Assembly: GCA_017512885.1 (NCBI GenBank)
Contig: JAFWEP010000003.1
Span: 124,001-188,000 of the forward strand
DNA from: Erysipelotrichaceae bacterium
GTDB lineage: Bacteria; Bacillota_I; Bacilli_A; Erysipelotrichales; Erysipelotrichaceae
Reading direction: 5' to 3'
Length of the DNA: 64,000 nucleotides
In this document: piece after piece, positions 1 through 8,095 of the stretch
How positions within the stretch are numbered: the stretch's first letter is position 1
Layout of the letters: each line of letters opens with the position of its first letter
Made by a program: the position numbers and the translations under genes
Notes under the pieces: generated by a model
What the model was told of the DNA's origin: nothing
Databases searched by the model: none
What the model saw: the letters and a program-made list of their open reading frames with translations, nothing else

Positions 1-336
1 GATATAGAGCATCGTCAGATTTTTAGCGGTACCAAAGAGGAATCCGCCAATGGCGGTAGCGGCCATGCCCAGGCTGACAACGATCCGGATACCCAGTACA
101 TCTGCCAGATATCCGGTCGGTATCTGCATCAGCATGTACGGAAAGAAGTAGAGCGAAGTCAGGATGCCCAGCGAGGATCGCGGAACCTGGAATGTCGCGC
201 TAAGCGCTTCCCCGAGGGTTCCGGTCGAATTGCGGAAGAGACGGACGATGAAGTCAGCCAGGGCCAGCAGGAACAGGGATATTGCTGCGATCCTTCTCTC
301 CTGCTTCTTTTCCCCTGCCATATCACCCTTCTTCAT
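1..336 (-). CDS. MFS transporter, N-terminal part (runs off the window)
   Basis: Only the first 112 residues are present; the gene continues beyond base 1. After a charged KKGD..GEKKQERR leader come hydrophobic segments and a stretch reading YMLMQIPTGYLADVLGIR, which fits the loop between helices 2 and 3 of major facilitator transporters. The ATG at 336 has a GGAAGAGG site about 10 nt upstream and overlaps the end of butyrate kinase by 14 nt; an in-frame ATG at 321 is the alternative. As the last visible gene of the acid-forming operon it may carry the operon's substrate or product, but that is inference from position. Confidence 0.75.
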   Translation of the reverse strand, partial: MKKGDMAGEKKQERRIAAISLFLLALADFIVRLFRNSTGTLGEALSATFQVPRSSLGILTSLYFFPYMLMQIPTGYLADVLGIRIVVSLGMAATAIGGFLFGTAKNLTMLYI

Positions 337-1408
337 AGCGATGAGCCTCTTCCTGTCTGTTCATAATGCGCAGCACTCCATGTGCCAGTGCTTCCAGTTC
401 AAAACTGCCGGGAATGATCATTACTGGAGCCAGAAAGGACAGTCTCTCTCGCAGAAGGGAAGTGAACAGGTCGGAGTAAGCCAGACCGCCGGTGAAGATC
501 ACCTGATCGATCCGGCCTTTCACGGTCGTCGCCAGTGCCCCGGCATCCTTGGCCGTCATATAAGCCATCACTTCGATCATCGTTCGGGCTTTTTCATCCC
601 CTTCTTCCGCAGCAGTTGTGATCTTCTGCATATCCGAGGTGCCCAGGTAATCAATCAGACCACCCCTGCCCCGTAAGAGTTTCATCAATTCTTTCTGCGT
701 ATAACAGCCGGAGAAACAGAGTTCCACCAGAGAATCGTTTGGGATCTTACCGGCCCGTTCGGGCGTGATAGACCCTTCCTCCGAACAGATCTTGTCGATC
801 ATCCTGCCCTTCTCATGCATCTCCACGGAGATCCCTCCGCCCAGATGCAGGATCAGCAGGTTCAGGTCCTCATAATGGGAACCGAGATGGGCCGCTGCCC
901 GGCGGCCGACCTCTTTGGTATTGAGAGGATGGGCTCCGGCGATCCGGGGGATGAAAGATACTCCGGAATAGCGTGCCAGATCGCACAGTTCATCGGTACG
1001 GACCGCATCGTAGAAATAAGCTGGGATCCCGTACTGTTTCTTTAACTCACCGGCAATCAGCACCGAGAGGGAAGAAGCCGTCATCGGGAAACCTTCCCTG
1101 GGTACTGAAGCCAGGGCCAGAATCGCATCATCGATCTCATAGCCACCGCCCTGGAAGATCCCGAAGGCACCGCCCCTGGCGGCGATCACATCGACCTGAT
1201 CCGGCCGGGTATTGTTCTTTGCCAGGAATTGCAGGACTGCTTCAGTTCGCATTGGGATCTGTTCCGCGACCGTATCGTACTTATCCAGTCCATGCAGGGT
1301 ATGATCCGCGCTTTCTGAAGTGATCAGTTCTTCATCACGAAACAGGGCCAGCTTGGTAGACGTTGATCCCGTATTGATCACCAGGATCTGAATGGAATCC
1401 GTCTTCAT
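323..1408 (-). CDS. buk: butyrate kinase family acyl kinase
   Basis: A 361-residue ASKHA-fold kinase that converts acyl phosphate and ADP to acid and ATP. The N-terminal phosphate loop NTGSTSTKLALF, the central LHLGGGISVEMHEKGRMID and the late IFTGGLAYS match the butyrate/branched-chain acid kinase family. The ATG at 1408 lies just after a GTG codon and the korC stop, with GGAG about 8 nt upstream. It follows the oxidoreductase subunits, so it probably harvests ATP from the acyl-CoA they make. No phosphotransbutyrylase gene is visible here. The true substrate could be isobutyryl-, isovaleryl- or another acyl phosphate. Confidence 0.9.
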   Translation of the reverse strand: MKTDSIQILVINTGSTSTKLALFRDEELITSESADHTLHGLDKYDTVAEQIPMRTEAVLQFLAKNNTRPDQVDVIAARGGAFGIFQGGGYEIDDAILALASVPREGFPMTASSLSVLIAGELKKQYGIPAYFYDAVRTDELCDLARYSGVSFIPRIAGAHPLNTKEVGRRAAAHLGSHYEDLNLLILHLGGGISVEMHEKGRMIDKICSEEGSITPERAGKIPNDSLVELCFSGCYTQKELMKLLRGRGGLIDYLGTSDMQKITTAAEEGDEKARTMIEVMAYMTAKDAGALATTVKGRIDQVIFTGGLAYSDLFTSLLRERLSFLAPVMIIPGSFELEALAHGVLRIMNRQEEAHRYEEG

Positions 1409-1411
1409 CAC

Positions 1412-1966
1412 TCAGTCTCCGAAATCGTAGTGATAACCGGCATCAAAAGCACGGATATTCATGTCGATCAGTTTTTCCTTGTGTGCTTTCGTGAAGTATT
1501 CCCGGATCACTTCCACACAAAGATCCCTTTCAAACCAGCCGGTCAGCTTCACGGCCGCTCCCATCATCACGAAGTTCGCGGAACGGGAAGACCCGGCAGC
1601 ATCAGCGACATCCAGGCAGGGAAACTTATAGAGTTTCAGTGTTGGGTAGGCGTTTTCGTCATATTCGCCCATATTGGAATTGCAGAGGACGATCGCCCCA
1701 TCCCGGCAGAAGCGGGCATGCGCATCGTAAGCAGCCCCGGTCAGGGCGATCAGCACATCAGGATGTTCCTCACGAGGATCGCAGATCTCTTCCGGCGGGC
1801 TCGCAAATTTGGTGCATGAGCTGGCTGCTCCGCCACGCTGTTCCTTGCCATACTGGGGGACGTTCGTGACATCCTTGCCGGCTTTCAGACAGAGATGGGC
1901 GAAGACAAGGGCTCCGGTCACTACACCCTGTCCGCCAAAGCCGCTGAATACTATCTCATTTGCCAT
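1412..1966 (-). CDS. korC: 2-oxoacid:ferredoxin oxidoreductase, gamma subunit
   Basis: A 184-residue gamma subunit of a four-subunit oxidoreductase that converts a 2-oxoacid and CoA to acyl-CoA, CO2 and reduced ferredoxin. The start ANEIVFSGFGGQGVVTGA is the diagnostic GxGGQGv motif, followed by VPQYGKEQRGG. The ATG at 1966 is chosen because a GAGGAGGAAC site lies just upstream; the longer open frame begins inside korB. Only 11 nt separate it from korB. The family (Kor, Vor or Por) is certain; the 2-oxoacid is not. Confidence 0.9.
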   Translation of the reverse strand: MANEIVFSGFGGQGVVTGALVFAHLCLKAGKDVTNVPQYGKEQRGGAASSCTKFASPPEEICDPREEHPDVLIALTGAAYDAHARFCRDGAIVLCNSNMGEYDENAYPTLKLYKFPCLDVADAAGSSRSANFVMMGAAVKLTGWFERDLCVEVIREYFTKAHKEKLIDMNIRAFDAGYHYDFGD

Positions 1967-1977
1967 GTCGTTCCTCC

Positions 1978-2745
1978 TCAGAAATTCTCGATAAAGCCAC
2001 GCGGTGCGCCCTCCTGGATGATCCCCAGCGGGTAGTAGGAAGCCATTTCCTTTTCGACCCATTCACGAACTTCCAGCGGGGTCATATGGGCATTGGTCGG
2101 GCACATGGACAGGATCTCCACCAGGGAGTAACCTTCCCGGTTCAACTGTCTGGTAAAAGCCTTGCGCAGCAGTTCCTTCGTCTTGCGGATCTCCTGCGGG
2201 TTGAAGACACCACCCCGGGCCAGGAAGGCGTGCGGCAGGGCAGCTTTGACCATCTCCGGATAACGCAGCGGATAGCCGGTGATCTCCGGATCCCGGCCAT
2301 CCGGATCGTTCTCGGTGGGTTCACCGATCAGAGTAGTATGGGACATCTGTCCGCCGGTCATCCCGTAGAGGGAGTTATTGATGACGATATCCACGACATT
2401 TTCGTTACGATAGGCAGCGTTGAAAGTCTCCGAGAAACCGATATTGTAGGCATCACCGTCACCGTGATAACCGATGACCAGGATCCCGTCCCCGACACAG
2501 CGGGCAACACCGGTAGCGGCGGCCATCGTCTTGCCGTGAGAGAAATGCATGCAGCTGAGGTGGGTGATATTGTCGATACCGAGATTGGTGCAGCAGCCAA
2601 CGCCGTGTACGATCTCCGTCTTTTCGTTCAGTCCCATCTCGTCGATCAACTGGCAGATGGTCTTGATCACGATCGAATGGCCGCAGCCGTTGCAGTAGGT
2701 ATTTCTTCCTGTGATCGCGGTAGGAATGGTATAGTTTCTTGCCAT
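1978..2745 (-). CDS. korB: 2-oxoacid:ferredoxin oxidoreductase, beta (TPP-binding) subunit
   Basis: A 255-residue thiamine-pyrophosphate subunit. It shows YCNGCGH near residue 18, further cysteines at VGCCTN for the iron-sulfur cluster, and the TPP/Mg motif GDGDAYNIG followed by NNSLYGMTGGQ. This subunit decarboxylates the 2-oxoacid and passes electrons to the cluster. It lies between the alpha and gamma genes with short gaps, as is standard for the family. The neighbouring butyrate kinase favours a branched-chain or short-chain 2-oxoacid over 2-oxoglutarate, but sequence alone does not settle it. Confidence 0.92.
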   Translation of the reverse strand: MARNYTIPTAITGRNTYCNGCGHSIVIKTICQLIDEMGLNEKTEIVHGVGCCTNLGIDNITHLSCMHFSHGKTMAAATGVARCVGDGILVIGYHGDGDAYNIGFSETFNAAYRNENVVDIVINNSLYGMTGGQMSHTTLIGEPTENDPDGRDPEITGYPLRYPEMVKAALPHAFLARGGVFNPQEIRKTKELLRKAFTRQLNREGYSLVEILSMCPTNAHMTPLEVREWVEKEMASYYPLGIIQEGAPRGFIENF

Positions 2746-2755
2746 GATATCCCCC

Positions 2756-3826
2756 TTACAGTTCCGGAGCGACTTCGCCCCTCAGTAAACGGTAGAAGTA
2801 TTCTTTGACCTCTTCTCCGTTGAAGAACTCGCCCTGGTAGAACGCATACACCGGAATATTGCGGTCACGGTTCATCTTCTTGCCAGCCAGCGCCACATCT
2901 TCCTTCATCTGACCCAGGTCATTGATCTCCATCGAGATCAGACCCTTGACATCCGGATTGATCTGATCGAAAGCCTTCTGTGGGAAGGGCCAGATCGTGA
3001 TCGGACGGATAAAACCGACCTTGTGACCTTCAGCCCGCAGTTCCTGCACTGCCTGTTTGGCAATGCGGCCCGGAATACCGTAAGCGCAGATCACATAGTC
3101 TGCGTCTTCCAGCCCTAAGGCATCGAATCGCTGCTCATTCGCAATGATCGCGTTATAGCGTTCCTGCTGCAGGCGGACATATTCCTTGGGGTCGTTGAGA
3201 TAGTTGCAAAAGGGATCGAATTCATGTTTTTTGCCATTCAGGCACCAGGCAGGTCTTTCCTGCGGTTCTTTATAGGGCGGAAGTTCGATCGCTTCATACA
3301 TATGGCAAAGGCTGCGGCCCATGTGCAGGACGACCCAGACCCGGTATTTATAAGCCAGTTCCCAGGAAACATAAAGCTGGTCGACGCATTCCTGGATTGT
3401 AGCCGGAGCAAAAACGATCGTATGATAGTCACCCTGTCCGCCACCGGTGACATCTCGCTTGTAGTCGGTCTGTCCTTCCCCGTGCAGGGTACCGGTCGCT
3501 CCGCCATAACGCTGTGAGTGCAGCAGTACTGCCGGAATATCGTATTTGGAAGCCCAGGCGATCCCTTCCTGCATCATCGTGGTACCGGGTGCGGAGGAAG
3601 TGGTAAAAGCGTAGGTCCCGCAGGCAGCAGCCCCTTCCAGGATGTAAGGGATGTTGGATTCGTTTTCAGCCTGGATGAACTGGCCGCCTGCCTTCGGCAG
3701 ATGAGTTGCCATGTATTCCATCAGTTCAGTCGTCGGAGTGATCGGGTAGCCGGCAAAGAGTCGACAGCCGGCCCGGATCGCCGTCTCCGCGAAGGCGTAA
3801 TCGCCTTTCCATAATTCTTTTGCCAT
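2756..3826 (-). CDS. korA: 2-oxoacid:ferredoxin oxidoreductase, alpha subunit
   Basis: A 356-residue alpha subunit with the pyrimidine-binding and transketolase C-terminal-like domains. The motif FAGYPITPTTELMEYMA near residue 30 is typical, as is the later GxPGRIAKQAV region before the C-terminal domain. The ATG at 3826 has GGAGG 9-10 nt upstream and begins 1 nt after the ferredoxin stop codon; upstream in-frame codons lie inside the ferredoxin gene. It is the largest subunit of the four-gene set. Confidence 0.92.
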   Translation of the reverse strand: MAKELWKGDYAFAETAIRAGCRLFAGYPITPTTELMEYMATHLPKAGGQFIQAENESNIPYILEGAAACGTYAFTTSSAPGTTMMQEGIAWASKYDIPAVLLHSQRYGGATGTLHGEGQTDYKRDVTGGGQGDYHTIVFAPATIQECVDQLYVSWELAYKYRVWVVLHMGRSLCHMYEAIELPPYKEPQERPAWCLNGKKHEFDPFCNYLNDPKEYVRLQQERYNAIIANEQRFDALGLEDADYVICAYGIPGRIAKQAVQELRAEGHKVGFIRPITIWPFPQKAFDQINPDVKGLISMEINDLGQMKEDVALAGKKMNRDRNIPVYAFYQGEFFNGEEVKEYFYRLLRGEVAPEL

Positions 3827-3827
3827 A

Positions 3828-4043
3828 TTACAGAGCCTCCGGATCATTAATGATCTCGATCACGCTGTCAGGACAGACCACGAAGCAGGTCCCGCAGCCA
3901 ACACATTTTTCTTCATCGATCGTGATGATCTTATAACCAAGCTGGTTGAAACTGTTTTGCTGGGAGATAGCCTTCTTCGGGCAGAAGTGGATGCAGTAGC
4001 CGCAGGCTTTGCAGCGTTCCGTATGCAGTCTGATCTCTCTCAT
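3828..4043 (-). CDS. korD: 2x[4Fe-4S] ferredoxin subunit of the 2-oxoacid oxidoreductase
   Basis: A 71-residue ferredoxin with two complete cluster motifs, CKACGYCIHFCP near residue 13 and CVGCGTCFVVCP near residue 47. It comes first among the four oxidoreductase genes and is spaced 1 nt from korA, so it is probably the delta subunit that receives electrons from the beta subunit and passes them to a soluble ferredoxin. Confidence 0.93.
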   Translation of the reverse strand: MREIRLHTERCKACGYCIHFCPKKAISQQNSFNQLGYKIITIDEEKCVGCGTCFVVCPDSVIEIINDPEAL

Positions 4044-4052
4044 ATCGTCTCC

Positions 4053-4985
4053 TCAGTCATTCAATTCCAGCAGTACTCGCTGGTTCTCTCTTGTCATGCG
4101 GCGGATCTCTTCTTCCGTAAAGCCGGCTTCCAGAAGCTGGGTCAGCATCTGTTTCCAGCATTCGACCAGACCCGGATAATTGCGGCTGCCGCAGTCTGTT
4201 CCCAGGCAGATCCGTTCCGGTCCGTAGAAGCGGATCGTTTCCATCTGTTCCTCTTTGGAGACAGCTCCGTTGACCGTAAGGGTATGGGTCAGTTCGACCA
4301 TGATATTCGGGCTCAGGGAAGCGATCTCATTCATGACCGCCAGTGAACGCTTGTTGTCGGAAGCGTCATAGACGATCTCCGGTGCATTGAAGTGCGTCAG
4401 CAGGATCTTTTTTACGCCGATCCCGATCGCCGCTTTGACGACCTTGTAGCACTCCTCATAGTCCAGATGACCGGTGCTCAGGATCGCATCATAATCGCGG
4501 ACCAGAGCCATACATTCCAGTACTTCCGGTTTGACTTCTCCGCGCACATCCAGGACATGCAGAGGCTTTTCCTTGGGAGGGATCACTTTGACCGGCAGGA
4601 AGGCTCCGGGGTTCTGATTCTTCTGCATACCCGGCAGCGGACGCATCGGTGTACGGTCTGAGATCGTCGGCATATAGACCTGTTTTGCCCCATAACGAAG
4701 GTACATATCCAGCACATAGAGGTTGAAATCCCCCTCTGAATGGTTCAGGACGACACTGCCGAAGGCATCGTAGGGAAGCGAGTTCTCCTTGTGGTGGGCA
4801 TTGGCCAGCCAGGCAGCCTGAACTGTCGGCAAATGATGGTCTTTGAAGCAGACCGCACGCATCCCGGCATCGATCGCTTCATCGGAGAAACTGATGGCAT
4901 CGCCTTTACGGTACATAAAGGATGGATCGCAGTGGACGTGCAGGTCGATAGCACCCTGCAGAAGGTCTTTTACTCGCTCTTCCAT
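4053..4985 (-). CDS. DUF6282-type amidohydrolase-fold protein
   Basis: A 310-residue TIM-barrel metal hydrolase-like protein. IDLHVHCDPS near residue 13 is the HxH metal site of amidohydrolases; further histidines sit at FKDHHLP, STGHLD and LTHFNAPE, and a late GTDCGSRNYPG supplies an Asp. I recognise it as resembling the DUF6282 group, whose substrates are unknown to me. It is the first gene of the operon, 9 nt before the ferredoxin, so it may release the compound that the oxidoreductase and kinase then degrade. That role is inferred from position only. Confidence 0.7.
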   Translation of the reverse strand: MEERVKDLLQGAIDLHVHCDPSFMYRKGDAISFSDEAIDAGMRAVCFKDHHLPTVQAAWLANAHHKENSLPYDAFGSVVLNHSEGDFNLYVLDMYLRYGAKQVYMPTISDRTPMRPLPGMQKNQNPGAFLPVKVIPPKEKPLHVLDVRGEVKPEVLECMALVRDYDAILSTGHLDYEECYKVVKAAIGIGVKKILLTHFNAPEIVYDASDNKRSLAVMNEIASLSPNIMVELTHTLTVNGAVSKEEQMETIRFYGPERICLGTDCGSRNYPGLVECWKQMLTQLLEAGFTEEEIRRMTRENQRVLLELND

Positions 4986-5073
4986 GGTTTTTTCCTTCCT
5001 GTTTCTTTATCTTGGTAAACTTGTCAATTGGTTGATTTCATCTTATAATCTGGAATAAAGTTTGAGAAATACC

Positions 5074-5088
5074 AGTTAATGATTAACT
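5074..5088. promoter_or_regulatory. Palindromic candidate operator between lysR and the oxidoreductase operon
   Basis: AGTTAATGATTAACT is a perfect 15-bp palindrome (6-bp arms around TGA) in the divergent spacer. It lies 38 nt before the LysR start and upstream of a possible minus-strand -10 (CTTATAAT at about 5042-5049 on the plus strand). LysR proteins usually bind interrupted palindromes of this size, so it is a candidate operator for the adjacent regulator. Confidence 0.5.
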
Positions 5089-5125
5089 AATAAGCCGGGT
5101 GAATATGCCCGGAAGGAGACGGAAC

Positions 5126-5983
5126 ATGGATATCAACCAGCTGCGTTATTTCTATACCATCGCAAAGTATCAGAACTTTACCCAGGCAGCTGCCGAACTG
5201 CTGGTCGCCCAGCCGGCTCTGAGCCAGTCGATGAAAAATCTGGAGACGGAGCTGAACGTCCCACTTTTCATCCGCTCCGGCAAACACATCACCCTCAGTC
5301 CGGCTGGTGTGGAACTGCAGCGCCGCCTGCGGACGATCCTGCCTCAGTTCGAGTCCTTGCCGGCTGTCCTGCAGCGTCTGGCCAAAGATAACCGTGACAC
5401 TCTCAACATCAGCGTGACTGTTGCTGCTGCCCACTTCGTACCGGTCATCCTGGAAGAATTCTCTTTGAAACACCCGGAACTGACCCTGCGCCTGCATTCC
5501 TCCAGCCAGACTTTCTGCGATTTTCATATCAGTTCTGATCCGCCGGACAAGGATTTCACCAGCCGAAAGATCGCCGGCGGGCAGGAGATCTTCCTCTTGG
5601 TCAAAAACGATTCCAACCTGGCCGAAAAGGAAGAAGTCTCCCTGCTGGAACTGCAGAAAGAGCGTTTCATCCTGCAGACGGCCAACCACAGTATCCGTGC
5701 CATGATCGATTCCTACTTCGCTCTGGCCGGCTTTACACCGACGATCGCGATCGAGTGTGATTTCCTCTATCTGATCCCCCAGATGGTGGAAGCCGGTTAC
5801 GGACTGGCCCTGCTGCCGCGCGACGCTGTCAGTAATGACCGGGGAGTCAAATTCCTGAAAGTGACCAATCCGGTCTGTGAACGGGATATCTACCTGAGCT
5901 GGCACAGCGAAGCACCTCTGACCGGGCCCATGGCTCAGTTCTATGACTTCTTCTGCCGCCGCTTCCCACTGCTGCCGGATTAG
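5126..5983 (+). CDS. LysR-family transcriptional regulator
   Basis: A 285-residue regulator. The N-terminal winged helix begins MDINQLRYFYTIAKYQNFTQ and includes VAQPALSQSMKNLE, the LysR recognition helix; the rest is the two-lobed effector domain. The ATG at 5126 is preferred because GGAAGGAG lies 7 nt upstream. It is divergent from the acid-forming operon and probably controls it in response to a pathway intermediate. The operator candidate is the palindrome at 5074-5088. Confidence 0.9.
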   Translation: MDINQLRYFYTIAKYQNFTQAAAELLVAQPALSQSMKNLETELNVPLFIRSGKHITLSPAGVELQRRLRTILPQFESLPAVLQRLAKDNRDTLNISVTVAAAHFVPVILEEFSLKHPELTLRLHSSSQTFCDFHISSDPPDKDFTSRKIAGGQEIFLLVKNDSNLAEKEEVSLLELQKERFILQTANHSIRAMIDSYFALAGFTPTIAIECDFLYLIPQMVEAGYGLALLPRDAVSNDRGVKFLKVTNPVCERDIYLSWHSEAPLTGPMAQFYDFFCRRFPLLPD

Positions 5984-6004
5984 CGGCCCCATTCCTGCCT
6001 TATG

Positions 6005-6052
6005 AAAGAAAAGACCCGTTCCCTGGCATTTGTCAGAGAGCGGGTCTTCTTT
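6005..6052. terminator. Bidirectional terminator
   Basis: AAGACCCG (6011-6018) pairs with CGGGTCTT (6041-6048). The stem is flanked by A-rich sequence on the left and CTTT on the right. It sits between the convergent lysR and alpha/beta hydrolase genes and can serve both. Confidence 0.75.
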
Positions 6053-6062
6053 GATCGCTCAT

Positions 6063-6995
6063 TCAGATCGTATTACGCAGACGGATGCTTTCCAGCCAGT
6101 TCAGGAGATCCTGATAGACTGCTTCGCGGTCGGTTTCGTTTAAGATCTCATGACGGTCATCGGGATAGAGCTTCATCTGTACGTTGAGGATCCCGGCCTT
6201 TTTGAAGGCCTCATAGGACTTCTGTACGCCCTTGCCGTAGTCTCCGACCGGATCCTTCTCTCCGGATACGAAGAAGACCGGCAGGTCCTTGCGGATCCCG
6301 GCGATATTCTCTTCCTTCTGTTCATCGCCGATGGCGGAGAACAATGTATAGTAACCGTTCAGGGTGAACTTGAAGGTGCACCAGGGATCCTGCAGATACT
6401 TATCCTTGATGAACTTCTCCTTGGTCAGCCATTCCACCCGGGTCTCTGCCGGCTGGAATTCTTTATTGTAGGAACCGAAGGCGATCTTCTCGACCATCGG
6501 CGAACGATGCCGCCAGCCTTTGAACTTCGCCATCAGGCTGCAGAGGGTCTTACCGCTCTTGAGGACGCCTTCCTCGGTCCAGCCGGTGCCCATGATGATC
6601 GCCCCGTCGAGATCCGGCGAATACCTTTCGATATACTGCCGGGCCAGGAAGGAACCCATGGAATGTCCCAAGAGGAAGTACGGGATCCCGGGATACTTTT
6701 TCCGGGTATCGAGATGCAGCTGCCGGATATCCTTGATCAGCCACTCGTTGCCGTTCTCTCCGAAGTAGCCATGGTCCTCATCCTTCTGCACGGAAGCACC
6801 ATGTCCCAGATGATCCTCTGCCACCACGAGATAACCGTTCTTCGCCAGGAACTGCGCAAAGGCATCATAGCGTCCGAAATACTCCTGCATGCCGTGTACG
6901 ATCTGTAAGACCGCCTTGGGCTGACCTTCCGGTTCCCAGCAGCCGGCATGGATCTGATTCACTTTATCGGCAGATGCATAAAAGAACTCTTTCAT
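6063..6995 (-). CDS. alpha/beta hydrolase, monoacylglycerol lipase / lysophospholipase type
   Basis: A 310-residue serine hydrolase. VLQIVHGMQEYFGRY gives the oxyanion-hole HG region, LLGHSMGSFLA is the nucleophile elbow (GxSxG), GEKDPVGDYGK carries the likely acid, and PDDRHEILNE the catalytic histidine. This order is typical of cytoplasmic monoacylglycerol lipase-like enzymes. There is no signal peptide. Its start overlaps the rpiB stop by 4 nt (ATGA), so the two are translationally coupled. The lipid substrate cannot be told from sequence. Confidence 0.88.
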   Translation of the reverse strand: MKEFFYASADKVNQIHAGCWEPEGQPKAVLQIVHGMQEYFGRYDAFAQFLAKNGYLVVAEDHLGHGASVQKDEDHGYFGENGNEWLIKDIRQLHLDTRKKYPGIPYFLLGHSMGSFLARQYIERYSPDLDGAIIMGTGWTEEGVLKSGKTLCSLMAKFKGWRHRSPMVEKIAFGSYNKEFQPAETRVEWLTKEKFIKDKYLQDPWCTFKFTLNGYYTLFSAIGDEQKEENIAGIRKDLPVFFVSGEKDPVGDYGKGVQKSYEAFKKAGILNVQMKLYPDDRHEILNETDREAVYQDLLNWLESIRLRNTI

Positions 6996-7447
6996 TTCTG
7001 ACTCTCCCTTTCTTCGATATCCATGATCATCCCGACCCGGCGGGCATGCCTTCCCCCTTCAAATTCCGAAGTCAGGAAGGAATCGACGATCATCTTGGCC
7101 AGTTCCGGACCGACCACTCTGGCTCCGAAAGCCAGGACATTGGCATTGTTGTGGCGGCGGGACAAAGCTGCGGAATAAGGTTCGCTGCAGCAGGCACAGC
7201 GGATGCCGTGGACCTTGTTGCAGGAGAGGGAGATGCCGATGCCGGTGCCGCAGATGGCGATGCCAAGATCGACGTCACCGTTCACGACGGCCCTCGAGAC
7301 CGCTTCTCCGGCGATCGGATAGTCGAAGCTTTCATGGGAATCCGTCCCGTAATTGATCACTTCGTAGCCGTACTTTTCTTCAATATAAGCCTTGATCTCT
7401 TCTTTCATCTCCACAGCGCTGTGGTCATTGCCGATACCGATCTTCAT
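6992..7447 (-). CDS. rpiB: ribose-5-phosphate isomerase B (RpiB/LacAB family)
   Basis: A 151-residue isomerase that interconverts ribose 5-phosphate and ribulose 5-phosphate. MKIGIGNDHSAVEMKE, GICGTGIGISLSCNKV (written here as AICGTGIGIS), the catalytic Cys region and RRHNNANVLAFGARV fit RpiB. LacA/LacB subunits of galactose-6-phosphate isomerase are the close alternative, but no tagatose-pathway gene is nearby. A GGAG site lies about 10 nt before the ATG. Confidence 0.88.
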   Translation of the reverse strand: MKIGIGNDHSAVEMKEEIKAYIEEKYGYEVINYGTDSHESFDYPIAGEAVSRAVVNGDVDLGIAICGTGIGISLSCNKVHGIRCACCSEPYSAALSRRHNNANVLAFGARVVGPELAKMIVDSFLTSEFEGGRHARRVGMIMDIEERESQK

Positions 7448-7543
7448 GAGAATGTTGCTCCTTTTTTTCTTTTATTATAAACGGAAACAGACAAGTTCCT
7501 GCTTTTTCTTCTATACTTGTAGTGGAAACAGAGGAGGGATACC

Positions 7544-8047
7544 ATGTTCGATACCGGCAGGGAATACAAGATCTTTGAACTCTTTCAGAAACAGTGGGGC
7601 CTGGTCACGGCAGGACCGATCGAGGACCACAATGCCTGCACCGTCTCCTGGGGCTCGTTAGGCACCCTGTGGAGCCACGGCAGAGAAAGACACATCGTCA
7701 CTGTCTACATCAATCCGGCCCGCTATACCTGCCTCTTCCTGCGCAGGAACGAGGAATTCACGCTCTCCTTCTTCCCGGAAGCTTACCGCAAGGATCTGGC
7801 CTATCTGGGCGATGCCAGCGGCCGGGACGGCGACAAGATCGCCCGCACTTCCCTGCACCGTTACGCGCTGGGAAAGGCCGTCGCCTATGAAGAAGCGGAA
7901 CTGACCTTCCGCTGCCGTAAGATCTATCAGGATCAGTTCGAAAGGACCGGCATGGCCCAGGAGATCGATGAAGGGGTCTACGACGGCTGGGAACCGCACT
8001 GCATGTTTATCGGGGAGATCCTGGAAGTCATCGATCATCGTGATTGA
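7544..8047 (+). CDS. flavin reductase-like FMN-binding protein
   Basis: A 167-residue protein with the FMN-binding split-barrel pattern of the flavin reductase family: NACTVSWGSLGTLWSHGRERHIVTVYI early, then RYTCLFLRRNEEFTLSFF. A TATACT -10 and a GAGGAGGG ribosome site precede the ATG. It lies 48 nt before thioredoxin reductase on the same strand and may share its redox role. The physiological electron acceptor is unknown. Confidence 0.8.
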   Translation: MFDTGREYKIFELFQKQWGLVTAGPIEDHNACTVSWGSLGTLWSHGRERHIVTVYINPARYTCLFLRRNEEFTLSFFPEAYRKDLAYLGDASGRDGDKIARTSLHRYALGKAVAYEEAELTFRCRKIYQDQFERTGMAQEIDEGVYDGWEPHCMFIGEILEVIDHRD

Positions 8048-8095
8048 TTCTCTAATTTAGATTTTATACAATGTAATGGAAGTGAGGTAATGACT

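Noticed and set aside
164-676. 170-codon plus-strand frame at the left end.
   Set aside because: It lies opposite the MFS start and butyrate kinase end and has no protein-like pattern.
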